In this document: positions 19,256-31,729 of the stretch, piece by piece
Layout: every line of letters begins with the position of its first letter
Numbering within the stretch: position 1 is the first letter of the stretch
Source of the DNA: Nepenthes gracilis
Taxonomy: Eukaryota; Streptophyta; Magnoliopsida; Caryophyllales; Nepenthaceae
Length of the DNA: 64,000 nucleotides
Assembly (NCBI GenBank): GCA_033239525.1
Contig: BSYO01000014.1
Location: forward strand, 5,684,536-5,748,535
Reading direction: 5' to 3'
The notes under the pieces: generated by a model
The model's input: the letters and a program-made list of their open reading frames with translations, nothing else
What the model was told of the DNA's origin: nothing
Database searches by the model: none
Made by a program: the position numbers and the translations under genes

Positions 19256-22200
19256 CTTCAAAACAAGAAAAAAAAATATAAAAACAGAATTATCTGTGAT
19301 ATGTTTATTGTTGCATAATATAGTCAAAATTAAGTTTTATTTTTAACATATCGTTTGTCCTTTGAAGGCACTTATTGGATATAAAGGTGAGTCTGTTGAT
19401 TTGAGTGGTGATATGTGTGCTGTTTAGATAAGTAATAACTTTAGATGCCCCATTCACAGATGGTTTAATGTATTTAGATTAAAAAAATTTACTTATATCT
19501 AAACCAAAATCCATGCTAATAGGTCTTTATTCATTAAATTCTCACGAATATATGTAGTGTTATGAAATAGCCTATATCTCTTTCTTTTTGCTAATAAATT
19601 GAATTCCTTGATGAAATGAGAAAAATACGGCACTAGTAATTGAATGGATTATGTTATCATGTCCCTCACATGGTAACAAAATTTAACCATCGAAGTGATG
19701 GTTGTTTTCGGTCACACATTCTTATCTTATATTTTTTTTTAATCTTTCATTGATCTTTTAGGAACCATATACAAAATTTAGTATATTTCTTTTCTAAACA
19801 TTCTATGTTGTATGTGACCTATCTCCTTCTTGAATTTCTTTGGATGTCAAAATTTCCAATTCAAATCAAATTTGCATTCATCATTCAAGCATGTAAATTC
19901 ATCATATTTTTTGTCTTATTTAATTGCTATTGGAAATGGCATGCTTTTGTTTAGGTCAGCATTGGTCTTTTTTTTTTTTTTTTTGTAAGTAAGGTCAGCA
20001 TTGGTCAGTCAGAAGCAAAAGTGTGTTCATGAGTTACTTTAACATCAAAGCTTCTATTTATCTTCCTCGTATCCATGGCATGTTAAATCCTCTTTTGAGT
20101 TTAATTGTTATTTATTCTTTTCTCCGTTGTCCTTCTTCCTTTGCCTTAAGATGCTATTGTGGAATACAATTAGCACTTAAGCCTTCCCAGCATGTGAGAG
20201 CAGGCAATAACTACCATATGGCAGTAGTTGGCAGCCACTAAAGCTGCATATGCTACTAAAGACTCGAAAATACCTAGTTCAGGTAGGAATACTTCCGACT
20301 AGTTGGTTATGTTTGAATGGAGCAAGTATTTTTCCCGTTAGCTAAACTGAATTTGTGCTCATATTTTATGAAATGCAGAGATTTTAGACATGACTCCTAA
20401 AGTTGGTGATAATGTGTATGCTGCATCCCTAGGAATTAAGGCCACAGTTGAACTATTCAAGGATAAGATATTAATTCAAGACAAAAAACTTTAAGCTGAA
20501 GTCAAAGATAAATAATGGTGAATTCTGCCAGATACATGCTATGTAGTAATGGAGAATGTACTACAATTGGCTTTAATTGTTTGTGAATTTAGGATAAGTG
20601 GTCAATTTTGGGTCATGATCTGAAGAATGAAAAGCAAGGAAACGCATTGACTGTTTTTATGGATGATAGATAATATTGGGATATTTTTAGGTGACGTTAT
20701 GTCTCATTCATTTATCCACGCTGATAGTGTGTATAATAAATAGATAATACATTATATTACTCGTGGTGGGTTATTAAATATCCCATGGTCATTTCTCTTT
20801 ATAGATTGGATTTCTGGACTGGGTGATTTGTTTAAAACATCTTTTTACTCTATAATTCTTTGCTTGATAGCTTAAGCATTTTTGTGGCTCGTTTAACAAT
20901 TTCTACAGTACTATAAATGATAATATGATTTTTTATAATAGCAGTCTATACTTTTATTGTAGAAATCTTTTTGTCATAGTATGTGGAAATGGTAATCCCA
21001 AGCATTGAGAACATGCCATTTTGATGAAGATAATGATACCGAAAAAGTGGAAACTAGTGTTCATGGTTTTAAATGTGCATCTAATCAATTTTTTAATTAA
21101 TTAAATTCTTAGACTTATCAATTTGTTAAAATAATACGTAACAGAAAATTTCTCGATACAAATCCTAATAAAACCTATAATTATTTTGAAGATTTTGTTA
21201 AGAATGATCAGACATGAAACATGATCCGCCGATCTAATTGCAAGCTAAAAGCTATTATTGAGTCTAGCAGAAAATGCAAATTGAAAAGTTTTTAAAAATA
21301 TTCAAGAAAAACTTACAATTTTGATTAAGAAATTGAATGAATTAGAAATGATAAATGTTGATATAGTATCTAGTGAAGGTTCAAAAATTTATTGTATATA
21401 TAAAACAGATATTCGGGATAGAAAATCAAACAGCCATTAGCCCCTTCGTATTTTTAACTGCTGCCTCTGTCACCACAATATGCCCTATTAACACAACTCA
21501 TTAACCAACCTTAACATTCAAAGTATCTCAAGAATATATTATAGAAATTTACACAGCATCAAATTAAAATTAATGCACATTTAAGCCAACGTTACATAAA
21601 ATTAAAAGAGAACATAAATTAAGAAATAGGCTAAAGTTTACTCATTAAGGTAAAGGGAAAAAAAAAACCTAACTCTATAGTTGCATAACATTGTCCCTAA
21701 ATTGAGAAGAGTCTTTCTTAATTATTTGAACCTATGACCACTAATCCTAATTATTATGGAAAAAATTATTGATTTTTTATAAAAAAAAAATTATTGATGA
21801 CTTAGAGCAATTCTATTTTTTAAAAAAAATGATAAAAATATAACATTGACACTATATTTAGTAGGATGAAATGAAAATTAAATTATATATATATTCAAGT
21901 AAAATTGCTATTTAATTATTCCAAAAATAGGAATGACAATTAAAAAAAAAATAGTATCTTTTATGTTTTCAGCACCCATGGTTCTTTTATTTCTAATTAT
22001 CTAAGAATAACTATTTCATTATTTTATTTTATTTCGATTTAAGCCTAATCAAAATCAAATTTGAATTGGACACAGTTTGGGTTTAGATGAAATTTTTACG
22101 ATCGTTAAGTAGAATCAAACACAACACAATCATCTAAGCCAAAAACCATAATCTTACTAGTTCATAATTTAAATGGGCTGATTCGAGTTGAGACATTGAT

Positions 22201-22371
22201 ATTTTTTATTTTTAAAAATTTTTATTTAAAATTTATAGCTATTAAAGAACCTAAAAATATAAAATATTTTAAAATTATAATATTAAGATTAAAATACTAT
22301 TTAAATATATATTTAAATAAAAATTATTTACATAAAAATATTAATTATATAAAAATATAATCTACTAAAAT
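19256..22371. other. AT-rich non-coding stretch
   Basis: No gene is supported. A short open block at about 20380-20480, directly after an acceptor-like AAATGCAG, reads MTPKVGDNVYAASLGIKATV and could be an exon relic, but I do not recognise it. A tail-only LINE insertion lies at 19968-19991. From 21500 to 22370 the DNA is very AT-rich and low in complexity. Confidence 0.5.
19953..20006 (-). mobile_element. Tail-only LINE insertion with 15-bp TSD (minus strand)
   Basis: AGGTCAGCATTGGTC occurs at 19953-19967 and 19992-20006. Between them are 17 T followed by GTAAGTA (19968-19991). On the minus strand this is TACTTAC plus an A-run, the extreme 3' end of the local LINE family. The duplication is perfect. 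Confidence 0.8.
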
Positions 22372-23517
22372 TGATGCGTCCCCGAATTTAGATTATTGAA
22401 CGAATTAGAAAATTATTTGATCTTTTCGGTAGGTTGAATTAAAGTAGGTCTGGTCATCATCACTTCAAATTTAGATTTTACACATCACAACTGGCAAACA
22501 AGAGATTAGAGAATAGTGGAACTCGCCCCTAAATATATTCATCGGCACTCAAATTAAAAATTTTTCTTAGGCATATAGAAAATAGGAAGATGAATGATTA
22601 ATGTATAGAAGCATGTTTCGGGAAAATGAGTGTTGGTGGAGGATTGAGTTCCAGTGAGTACGCTCAATTAGAAAGTGAATTTGAGACAGATGATTAAGTT
22701 ACAGTGAGTGCGCTCAATCAAGAAGCAGCTTAGATATGAAAGATTGAATTTCGATGAATGCGCTTAATTGAGAAACAATTTTGAGACGAAGGATTGAGTC
22801 CCGATAAGTGCTCTTGATTGGAAAGCGACTTTGAGGTGGATATTTGAGTTCCGATGAGTGTGCTCAATTGGGGAATGTCTTAGAGATAAAGGGTTGAGTT
22901 TGGATAAGTGTACACTACTAGAGAGCGGTTTTGAGAAGTGATACACTAGAAGGCAAAGTGGCCTGAGAAAAAGCAATTTGATACTTTAGAGATACTCGAG
23001 GATAGGAATTTTTTATCCTCTAAATTCTCTGGATCCCCTTCCCTAAAAGGGATAAGAGGGATCTATAGATTTAGGGTCGGTGTAGCCTTCATTGGGCTTC
23101 ACGGCTAATGTTTATTCTTCTTGCTATCTCTCTGAGTATACTTGAAAATTAGAGCGGTAATCATGGCCTTTTCTTGGGGATGCCAAAGGATTGCACGTAA
23201 CATCTCAGAACCAACCACTGTCCGGGTAGAAGCCCTGCGGATATTAGCTAGGCTACTAGGATAGCTGTCATGGCTACTAAGTTGGAAGTACCTTCGTTGG
23301 TTAGCTCTAATTGCTTGTTTAATGTTGAACGGTGCCTGGTCATGCTTCTAGGGTCGGCATTGGCGCTTGCTAGACCTTGAGATAAGTGAGCATTCCACTA
23401 GGCTTTCTTTTCTTGGGGAATTGGACTCAGAGGAGTTTCTGTTGAACTATAGCTTTCGAGGCACTCTTCCCTTATAGACCTAATTTTGGGTTGACCAATG
23501 GGTTACTGAACCTATCA
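22372..23517 (+). repeat. Left LTR with ~50-bp tandem array (6 units)
   Basis: From about 22633 to 22935 the unit GGATTGAGTTCCGATGAGTG-CGCTCAATT-GGGAAGC-TTTGAGA recurs six times with divergence. Downstream, blocks such as ATCATGGCC(T/C)TTTCTT and GATGCCAAAGGA are shared with the right LTR. Confidence 0.65.
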
Positions 23518-24365
23518 CTAGCTCCCAAGCTGGGAGGTTTGAATTTTCAACTCTCAGCATATCATGCAGGGATGTCACTTACAGGTCTGTATGTGCTTTC
23601 CTTACCTAGGTGTCTTGCAGATTTTTACTTTGATTTGTAGAATTTGGCATCGATTCAGTCATTTGCTGGTGGCAATTCTCTGCTAAGGACGATCTTTTGG
23701 TGTCAGCGCAATCTCCTTAGTTCAATACTGGTCGATCTCCTCCTCCAACTATAAATGAAGGGGCTATCAACGCCTCCAACCATTAATCATCTCCACCGAC
23801 CAAGTGTGTGAGAATTCAGAGTAGGTATAGAGCCTACACTACCACAAGTTGGGATTAGCAAAAATTCTTCACCAAAGCATGAAATTGGAGCTGAGGATGC
23901 GCCTAAAGTTTGCCTTGGTTCCAAATTCATTAGTGGGCCGCTAGTGCTGACATTGAGTTGTTCAAATCTTAGGCGAGATCCAATAGCTCACAGAGGAAAA
24001 AGTCCCGGGCTCTCGATCAAATCACTTCTCTATGAGGACGTGCTTTGGCAGATGCAACAGTGACTCACTGTTCTTTGGAGTGAGAATGCTTAGCTTGTAG
24101 GGGAGCTTCGACTAGGTGAACTACCTAGAGATAGGGAAGGGGACCTATATAACGCACACCGGGGCCCCAACCCTAGGATAGTCATCCGGGTGATAGGTGT
24201 AGGCAGCTCTTTGAATACGTCTTTTTAGGTTGGTTGATACTCTTAAAGTATACTTTAAATCTTTAACATTGTTGCTGATGTCTTTGACCATGTGTTGATT
24301 TGTCTTTGTCCGACATTAATTTTGTTTACTGATGAAGTGTCATTGCCATCGACGTTAGGCTTGGC

Positions 24366-24724
24366 TGGATGTATTTGTTTGATTGTGCTTGCTCTTGATG
24401 AGGAGTTGTGGCACTGAGAGAATGCGATCACTAGTTAAACCTTTAGCTATAGTTGTTGGGCTTAGATGGACGTGGCTACTGGATTGTTCTCACTCCTGAT
24501 GAAGTCATGGCACTAAGAGAATTCGATCGGTGGTTAAGCGTTGTAACTATTATTGCCCAACTTAGATGGATGCAGCTACCCGATTGTGCTCACTCCTGAT
24601 AAGGAGGTTGTGATATCGAGAGAATGTGATTGTCGACTAAGCCTTGCAGGTATTGTTGCAAGGTTTGACCAAATGCTTTCATCTGTTTGTGCTCTTTCCC
24701 ACAAAAGGACATTGTGGCACTGGT
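24366..24724 (+). repeat. ~100-bp internal tandem repeat, about 3.5 units
   Basis: Units start near 24366, 24465, 24565 and 24667 with GATG(G/T)A... and contain GTGCTCACTCCTGAT, TGGCACTGAGAGAAT and a GTTAAGC-like block. The units are diverged by roughly 20-30% and have no coding capacity that I can see. Confidence 0.6.
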
Positions 24725-25611
24725 ATGGGTGAGCCTCACAAGGGCTAACTAGGCTTCATGACCGCCGTCATCGAGGCCCTCACGTAACCATTGGTGCTTG
24801 GTCCTGTTAGAGGACATTGTAGTTTTTGTGCATTTAATCATAATTCATCGACCATTATTAACTAATGGTGCTCACCCTTACGAGAGAAAGTTGTCACACG
24901 CATACTAAAAAGTCCCCTAAGATTTTTATGGCCACTTGATGGGGAGGTCAAACTTTTGGTCTGCAAGCCCTCTGGGCTGTGACATTCAACCTCGTCTAGG
25001 CAGCTCGAAGATCAAGACCGAGCTTTAGTTTTGACTTTCTCTAGGCCGCTCGGTTAATTGGATTGAGATTTTATGATCGGATTGTAGCCAATCGAGTGTA
25101 GGTGAAAGAGTTTATCTGACTTATGAGCAATTTAGGTCTTTGAATTATTACAAACACATAAGTATTCGTATGATTGGCATGATGAATGGAGCAAGCAAAT
25201 AAACATGCTTTTGTCATTTAAGCAATCTGCTTGGATACATTTGACTTACCTGTGCTTGGTGGGAAATTGTTTGAACCACCTGCTAGGTCGGGGGGCATTT
25301 TGAGCCCATGGGACCAGTTTTTGACATCGAGCACGTAGCACGTATGCCCTACCTTGGAGATCATTGTGGGTGAAGTTCTCAATGTTGCACCTTTAAGCAA
25401 GTCCCAATTATTTGGGGCTGCTTGAGACTAGAGCGGTGAGCGTTTGCACCTTAGGGCCTAGCTGTTCGTTCTTATAGAGGGGTTATGGCCATGGGAGATG
25501 GCGTCTACGGTAGGTGCACTGGCTCGTGCTCTAACATTGGCTATATATGCTCTCCTAAGAGTGGTGGTTAACTTTTCTACCATTCTCATAAGTGGTGCCA
25601 ATAATGCATCC

Positions 25612-26835
25612 CCTTCGAATTACCGGATGAATTAGGAAACTACTTGGTTTTTTGGTAGGTCGAGTTAAAGTAGGTTCAGTCTTCATCACTTCGAACTTAA
25701 ATCCTACACACCATAATTGAAAAACAAGAGGTTAGAGAATACGGGATCCACTCCCTGGTATGTCCTCTGACACTCAAATTAAAAATCTTTCATAGGCAAT
25801 AGAATGATAGGAGGATAAATGAATAATGTATAGATGCATATTTCAGGAAATTGAGTGTTGGCGGAGGACTAAGCTCTGGTAAGTGTACTCGGTTAGGGAG
25901 TGGCTTTGAAAAAGATGATTGAGCTCTGGTGAGTGCGTTCGGTTGGAGAACAACTTTAAGGTGGAGGATTGAGTTCCAATGAATGCGCTCAATTAAGGAG
26001 CATATTTGAGGCGAATGACTAAGTTTCAAAGAGTGCGCTCTGCTATGGAGCGGCTTTGAGGCAGAGGATTGACTTTCGATAAGTATGGTCGGCTTGGGGA
26101 GCGGTTTAAAGATGGAGGATTTAGTTCTAATAAGTATACTCAATTGGGGAGTAATTTTAAGGTGAAGGATTGAGCTCCAGTGCACTATATTGGGGAGTGG
26201 TTTTGAGGCAGAGGATTAAACTCTGTTGAATATACTCGATTGGGGGACGACTTTAAGAAATGATGTACTCGAAGGTAGAGTGGCTTGAGAGAAAGTAATT
26301 TGATACTTCAGAGATGCTTGAAGGTAGGAATTCTTCGTCCTTTGAATTCTTTGGACCCCTTCCCTGTAGGAGAGAAAAGGGATTTATAGACTTAAGGCCA
26401 GTGTAGGCTTTCTTGGTTTCACGGATGACGTTTGCTCTCTCTCATTCTCTCTTTGAGCATGCCTGGGAATTAGAGTGTCAATCATGGCCCTTTCTTAGAG
26501 ATGCCAAAGGAATGCGTGTGACATCTTGGGACTAACCACTGCGTGGTAGAGATCTTACGGATATCAGCTAGACTGTTAGGACAATTGTCATGACCGCTGA
26601 ATTGGAGGAGCATCCACTAATTAGCCCTAATTGCCTATTTATCGTTAAACGACATCATGTCATACTTCTTGGGTCATCCTTGGCACACGTTAGACCTTGA
26701 GCTAACGGTGCATCCCACTCGGCTTTCTTTTCTTAGGGCATTAAACTCGAAGGAGTTTCTGCTAGACTGTGACTTTCGAGGTACTTTTCCTTGAAGAGCA
26801 ATTTCAGGTCAGCCCATGGGTTACTGGTCCCACCA
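25612..26835 (+). repeat. Right LTR with ~50-bp tandem array (8 units)
   Basis: It is the same LTR as 22372-23517, but with about eight units of the ~50-bp repeat (about 25855-26255). Since LTRs are identical at insertion, unit number has changed since then. The extra units largely account for the greater length (1224 against 1146 bp). Confidence 0.65.
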
Positions 26836-26840
26836 GAAAT

Positions 26841-28072
26841 GATTTTTTAAATTTGATATTTATTTAAAATAAAAAATATATTTACTAGAAAATTTATAAT
26901 TTACATCTAATTGGCTAGAATCGGTCATTTTTATCTTTGCTTATACCTAATCTAAAAAATTAATTAGGTATACTTTTTTTTATTTTTTCTCTATAATATT
27001 GATACATATTGATCAAACCTTATAGAATTTTGTGTTAGTAGAATTAGGTTGATTGGGCAGCCTAATTATGCTAGGTCCACTCTAAATATTCTAATATATG
27101 TTTTATTTTTCACACATTTATTGGCTATTCATATTGCTTTTAATGTATATAAATAATATAAAAAAAATTTAGTTACATATCATCTATTCGATATGACAAA
27201 TTAAATCATAAAATATTAAATATATTTTTAATTATATTTTTATCTTATTTTATTAATTAAAAATAATTATTTTATTTTTGAATTATTTTATTTTAATAAC
27301 ACAATAAATCATAGGTATATTTAGTATTATCTTTTTAACATCTAAAATTAAATATTTTTTAAAAGTATGTTATCTTTAGCTAGTAGAAAAAAACCTCAAT
27401 ATAAATAATTCAATACTAAAAAATAAAAATATGGGTGACGTTGTAAGCTTTTGCATACTCGTTTCAACAGGGAAGCATTATTAATTCATTTATTAAATCA
27501 ATAATAATTAACAATAACTTATTATCTGATGAAGTCTAGATAATTATTAGCTTTAAAAAATATTTAATTGACTCAAATAATAAATAAAGCTTTAAATTTT
27601 TTTTATTTGGATTCAGTAAGAGCATTTAAGATAATAAAAGCCTAGTGATTGATTTTAAAAAAATCCTGGTTCGATGAATCATTTTTAGCAAGTAAATCTT
27701 TTAAAGCAAAAATTCCTTAAATGCGTGAAGGCAATAATTAAGAGGACAGCAAACATCCCCCTGTCACTGTTGGGACCTCCGTTTCAGAAGTCCTCCTAGC
27801 CGTTGCGTTGACCGCCTTAATCCCTGTCTGTAACCTCTCACACTCCCTCTTCCACTTAGCAAAGAAAGCAATGACGGGCCAAGAAGCTCTGCCCTCGAAA
27901 ACCGTGGAGTCCAACTTTTATAGGGTTTTGGTAATTTTACGAGAAATCAGACAAGGGCGATCGACGCACTCACCTGGGTCTCGGCGGCGACGGTGAATGA
28001 ACGGAAAGAAGAGTCGACTATTTCCCAGGGCAATTGTTCTGCATGCCTTGCTTTTCTACGCTTTCTATTGTA
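26841..28072. other. AT-rich spacer, then a GC-richer possible gene remnant
   Basis: 26841-27740 is AT-rich and featureless. About 27750-28072 is more GC-rich and unique-looking, with a short ATG frame (27871-27996) reading MTGQEALPSKTVESNFYRVL, and a donor-like GTAAGT at 28070-28075 next to the copia insertion site. It could be the 5' part of a host gene interrupted by the copia element; I do not recognise a product. Confidence 0.35.
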
Positions 28073-28077
28073 AGTTC

Positions 28078-28871
28078 TGTTGGGGTCACTCCCTCGTGGT
28101 AGTTATATCCACGACTCCATTGGGAATAATGGACGATGACTTTCTTGAGTGGTCCGAGAAGCTCGCTCGTGCGGACGAGACTGTTTGAGGCGTCATATCC
28201 GAGAGGTTCTGGGATATGGACGAGGACCCCGAGCGCAGAAAGGCGTTGACTCTCTCTTCATAGCTCGCCGCAGTGCGTTTTGCGAGTGGGTTGGTTATCT
28301 ACTTCGATTGGATGTTGAGGCTGCCGCTTCCCAGATATCGGGCCTACTACTGCAGTACGCCGGCGTGCACTTGCCGGTGTAGGCCAGGCGTCGTCATCCC
28401 GACCACTCTAGCGCGGTAGGGTGGCCGGCTGTCCACTAGGCCCTGGGTGTGTGTATATATAAGGTTTGTGTGCCTTTACTCAAGTGTCCTGCCAAGAGGA
28501 TTTGGAATGCTTATACCGTATCTTTGTGAGCAGACTTGGAGTGAGCCTTGAGAGAGCTGTGGGCAAGCCTTTATTGTAAAGATAGTGTAAGAAATACTTT
28601 AGAGAGAGATTGTGAGATATACACTTAAGCTTGTTTTCCTTTTGTTTGAGCTTGTGTAGTTAATAAACTTGTAAATAATCCATTTTTTATAATGTATTAT
28701 TTTGTGGTTTTTTCCTTGGTTAAAGAAGGGTTTTTCACATTAAAACTTTCGTGCGTAGTCCTCTCATTTTTCTATCTCTACTTTTGGCCGTCTGTCTGAG
28801 AGCTCAACTCTGTGTTGCTATTCGAGTGTTTTGTCGGCTCGGTCACCGTATCTTCCGTGCTTGCGCCAACA
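28078..28871 (+). repeat. Copia 5' LTR
   Basis: 794 bp, TG...CA. The TATATATAAGG near 28453 is a plausible TATA box and transcription start region. The LTR contains GTCCGAGAGGTTCTGGG and a 3' half ending GTGCTTGCGCCAACA. It is related to the solo LTR at 14759. Confidence 0.95.
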
Positions 28872-28873
28872 AG

Positions 28874-28884
28874 TGATATCAGAG
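28874..28884 (+). promoter_or_regulatory. Copia primer-binding site
   Basis: TGATATCAGAG lies three bases after the 5' LTR. It differs by one base from TGGTATCAGAG, the complement of the initiator Met-tRNA 3' end used by plant copia elements to prime minus-strand DNA. Confidence 0.85.
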
Positions 28885-28923
28885 AGTTTGGTTCTTTGAA
28901 CGGTGATCTTGTTGCTGGTAGTT

Positions 28924-29690
28924 ATGGAGGTTGGAAGCAAAATGATTTGTTTGAACGGAACAAACTTTGACACCGAGTAGAGCAAGATGCCGGACTTGCT
29001 CTTTGTGAAATCCATGCACAATTTCGTTTTTGCCACAAAAAAGTCAACTGCAAAAACGGACGAATAGTGGACGTTGGAGCACAAGCAAGTGTGCTGGTAC
29101 ATACGGCAATTTGTGGATGACAACGTGTACAATCATGTTCGCGGAGCTGAATGCCAAGCAGCTTTGGGAGAGCTGGAAATTCTCTATGCCCTCCAAATCC
29201 GACAATAACAAAATTTATCACTTGATGAGGCTGATGCAAATCCGGTACAACGATGGCACATTTGTCGCCGACCACCTGAATGAGTTTCAGGGCTACGTGG
29301 ACAGGCTGACTGGCGTGGGGATCAAGTTCGAGGATGAAGTCCTCAGACTGTGGTTGCTAGCAATCCTCTCGGACACATGAGAGGTTATGAGGATCACCAT
29401 AGCCAATACAGCTCCTAACGTCGTGGTGACTTTAGAGATGATCAAATGAGTTGTGCTGAACAAGGAAGTGAGATGGCGTTCTCAGGGTACGTCCACCTCT
29501 CTGCACTCCGAGGTTCTTGTTACCGAATCGAGGGGAAGGAGCCGAGGACGTGGCCCAAAGTTTAAAGACAAAGGGCGGAGTAAGCCACATTCTCGGTATC
29601 AGGACATGGAATGCCACTATTGTGGCAAGAAGGGCCATATCAAAAAGTTTTGTTATAAGTGGAAGCGTGAAAATGTTGGGAAGTAGAGGG
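28924..29690 (+). pseudogene. Copia gag region, broken
   Basis: It starts at an ATG at 28924 (MEVGSKMICLNGTNFDT). Stops appear early (for example TAG near 28978 and 29067) and frames shift repeatedly. The 29030-29380 frame covers a UBN2-like gag segment (YHLMRLMQIRYNDGTFVADH). The zinc knuckle CHYCGKKGHIKKFC lies at about 29611-29652, followed by a basic segment and a stop near 29684. Gag would form the particle and bind element RNA. Confidence 0.8.
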
Positions 29691-29789
29691 GCGAAAAGAG
29701 ACGAGGCGAGGAAGAGTCCTCGGTCTCTGTTGTTATAGGAGATGATGTCCTTATAGCCTACGAGTCTGAGGACTCTGTAAGGTAGCTGA

Positions 29790-31729
29790 GCAGGCTTTTG
29801 ATTGGGTGGTAGATTCTGACGCATCCATCCACGTCACCTCCCGGAGAGAGCTGTTCACCACTTACACTCCTAGTGCCCCAGGAGTATTGAGGATGGGCAA
29901 CATGGAGACGCCCGAGATTATTGGACGAGGCGACGTCTCATTGCTGACGAGCACTGGAGCTTGACTGATTTTGTGGGACGTCCGACACGTCCCCGATATT
30001 CATATGAATATCATCTCAGTAGGACGATTGGATGATGAAGTCTACTGTAGCGTCTTTTGTGAAGGCAGTTTCAAGTTGACAAAGGGCTCCATGGTGATTG
30101 TCCGAGGAGTAAAGGCCTCAGGCCTTTACACGTTGAAAGCCTAGGGCGAGGCGGCAGAGGTGAATACCACAAGTGTGGAGTCCTCGGGCCTGTGGCACAA
30201 AAGGCTTGGACACATGAGTGAGCGTGGCATGAGTCATCTGACCAAGAAGGGTCTCATCCAGGAGATGGATGGAGACAGGTCGATGACTTGTCCTCACTGC
30301 ATGGCAGGCAAGCAACGTAGAGTCTCCTTTCAAGGAGACGTATCTTCCAGGAGGTCCGAGATCCTTGAGCTCTTCCACACTGATGTATGTGGTCCCCTCT
30401 CGGAGAAGTCTTTTGGAGGATCACAATACTTTGTCTCATTTATTGACGATTGCTTGAGGAAACTGTGGGTGTTCCCTCTGTAGACCAAGGATCAAGTCGC
30501 GGGAACCTTTGAGCAGTTTCATGTCCTTGTTGAGCGAGAGACCGGGAAGAGGTTGAAGGCCATTCGGAGCGACAACGACAGAGAATACATTGGGACGTTT
30601 GATGCCTACTACAGAGCTCGCGGCATCAGACATCAGAGAACTCCACCAAAGACGCCACAGTTGAATGGCGTGGTCGAGAGGATGAATCGCACCCTGATGG
30701 AAAGGGTCAGGTGCATGTCGTTCGAGGCCAGGCTTCTGGGATCTTTTTGGGCTGAGGCATTGAAGGCGGCGGCCCACGTGATCAACCGGTCGCCCAGTAA
30801 GCCTCTGGACGGGGAAGTTCCAGAGAAGATTTGGACCAGGAAGGAGCTAGCGTACAGCCATCTTCGAACATTTGGCTGCAAAGCCTTTGTTCATATTCCG
30901 AGAGATGAGAGGACCAAGTTGGAGCTAAAGACAAAACAATGTGTCTTTCTAGGCTATGACGAAGACGAACTTGGGTATAGGCTCTATGACCCAAAGGAAA
31001 GGAAGCTGGTCCGGTCCCGAGATGTGGTCTTCGTTGAGGACGAGACCATCGAGGACATTGGGAAGAAGCAGAAGTCTGATCCCAGTACTTCCCGGACGGA
31101 CAGTGTTTGTGTTAATACCGTCCGTCCAGTGTCTCTTGAGTCCGATGTCGGCGGATCAAGAGTGGCAGGCAACCATGGTGAGGCGATTCCAGCCCCTCGG
31201 GATCAAGTTGAAGATTTAGCACCTCAACAGGCTGAGGTGGCCCCTGTGAGGGGGTCGCCCAGGGAAAGATGTCCATCCGTCCGCCTTCCAGTGAGTGAGT
31301 TCGTCCTCCTCACTGATCTGGAGAACCAGAAGATTTTAACGAGGCCATGTGTAGCGCTCAGAAGGACAAATGGTTTGAGGCCATGAAGGAAGAGATGACC
31401 TCTTTTCATGAAAACTATACCTTTGAGCTGGCTAAATTACCTAAGGGAAAGAAGGCCTTAAAGAACAAATGGGTCTTCCGGCTGAAGGCGACCGAGGATA
31501 CGAGCAAGCCAAGGCACAAAGCACGGTTTGTGGTGAAAGGCTTTGGTCAACGCAAGGGTGTTGACTTTGATAAAATTTTCGCACATGTTGTGAAGATGTC
31601 CTTGGTCCGTGTTGTGCTCGGACTGACAGCAGTTTTGGATCTAGAGATAGAGCAACTGAACGTCCGGACAACTTTTCTCCGTAGAGGTCTTGAGGAAGAG
31701 ATCTACATGGAGCAACCGAATGGTTTTTG
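29790..31729 (+). pseudogene. Copia pol, 5' part: protease, integrase, start of RT
   Basis: The protease block has DSDASIHVT at 29812, where the family has DSGAS, so the active-site Gly is altered. The integrase zinc region is LWHKRLGHMSERGM (30190) with CPHCMAGKQRR (30292). The catalytic core shows D in HTDVCGP (about 30378), D in RSDNDREY (about 30563) and E in GVVERMN (about 30670). A large frame (30553-31386) is open. Copia RT begins at about 31380 (KALKNKWVFRLK, 31458) and is cut at 31729 within EEIYMEQPNGF by the nested element. Stops include TAG near 30481 and TGA near 29963. Confidence 0.9.

Larger units (their letters stand above)
22372..26835 (+). mobile_element. Non-autonomous LTR retrotransposon (LARD-like)
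   Basis: Two diverged long repeats (22372-23517 and 25612-26835) flank about 2.1 kb. The LTRs start TGATGCGTCCCC / TAATGCATCCCC and end ...CCTATCA / ...CCCACCA. Flanking bases are AAAAT and GAAAT, a 4/5 match to a 5-bp TSD. The internal region has no recognisable gag or pol and holds a ~100-bp tandem repeat (24366-24724). A long non-coding interior fits a LARD-type element mobilised in trans. The strand is assigned from the TG start only and is uncertain; no clear primer-binding site was found. LTR divergence implies an old insertion. Confidence 0.65.

Noticed and set aside
20380..20480. Possible exon after an AG acceptor
   Set aside because: One short open block without recognisable homology, no donor or neighbouring exon that I can support.
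21080..21440. AT-rich block with scattered coding-like words, considered as an integrated pararetrovirus relic
   Set aside because: No RT, coat or movement motif can be recognised, and frames are full of stops.
27871..27996. Small host gene beside the copia insertion
   Set aside because: 41 codons only, no recognised family; kept only as a possible gene remnant.
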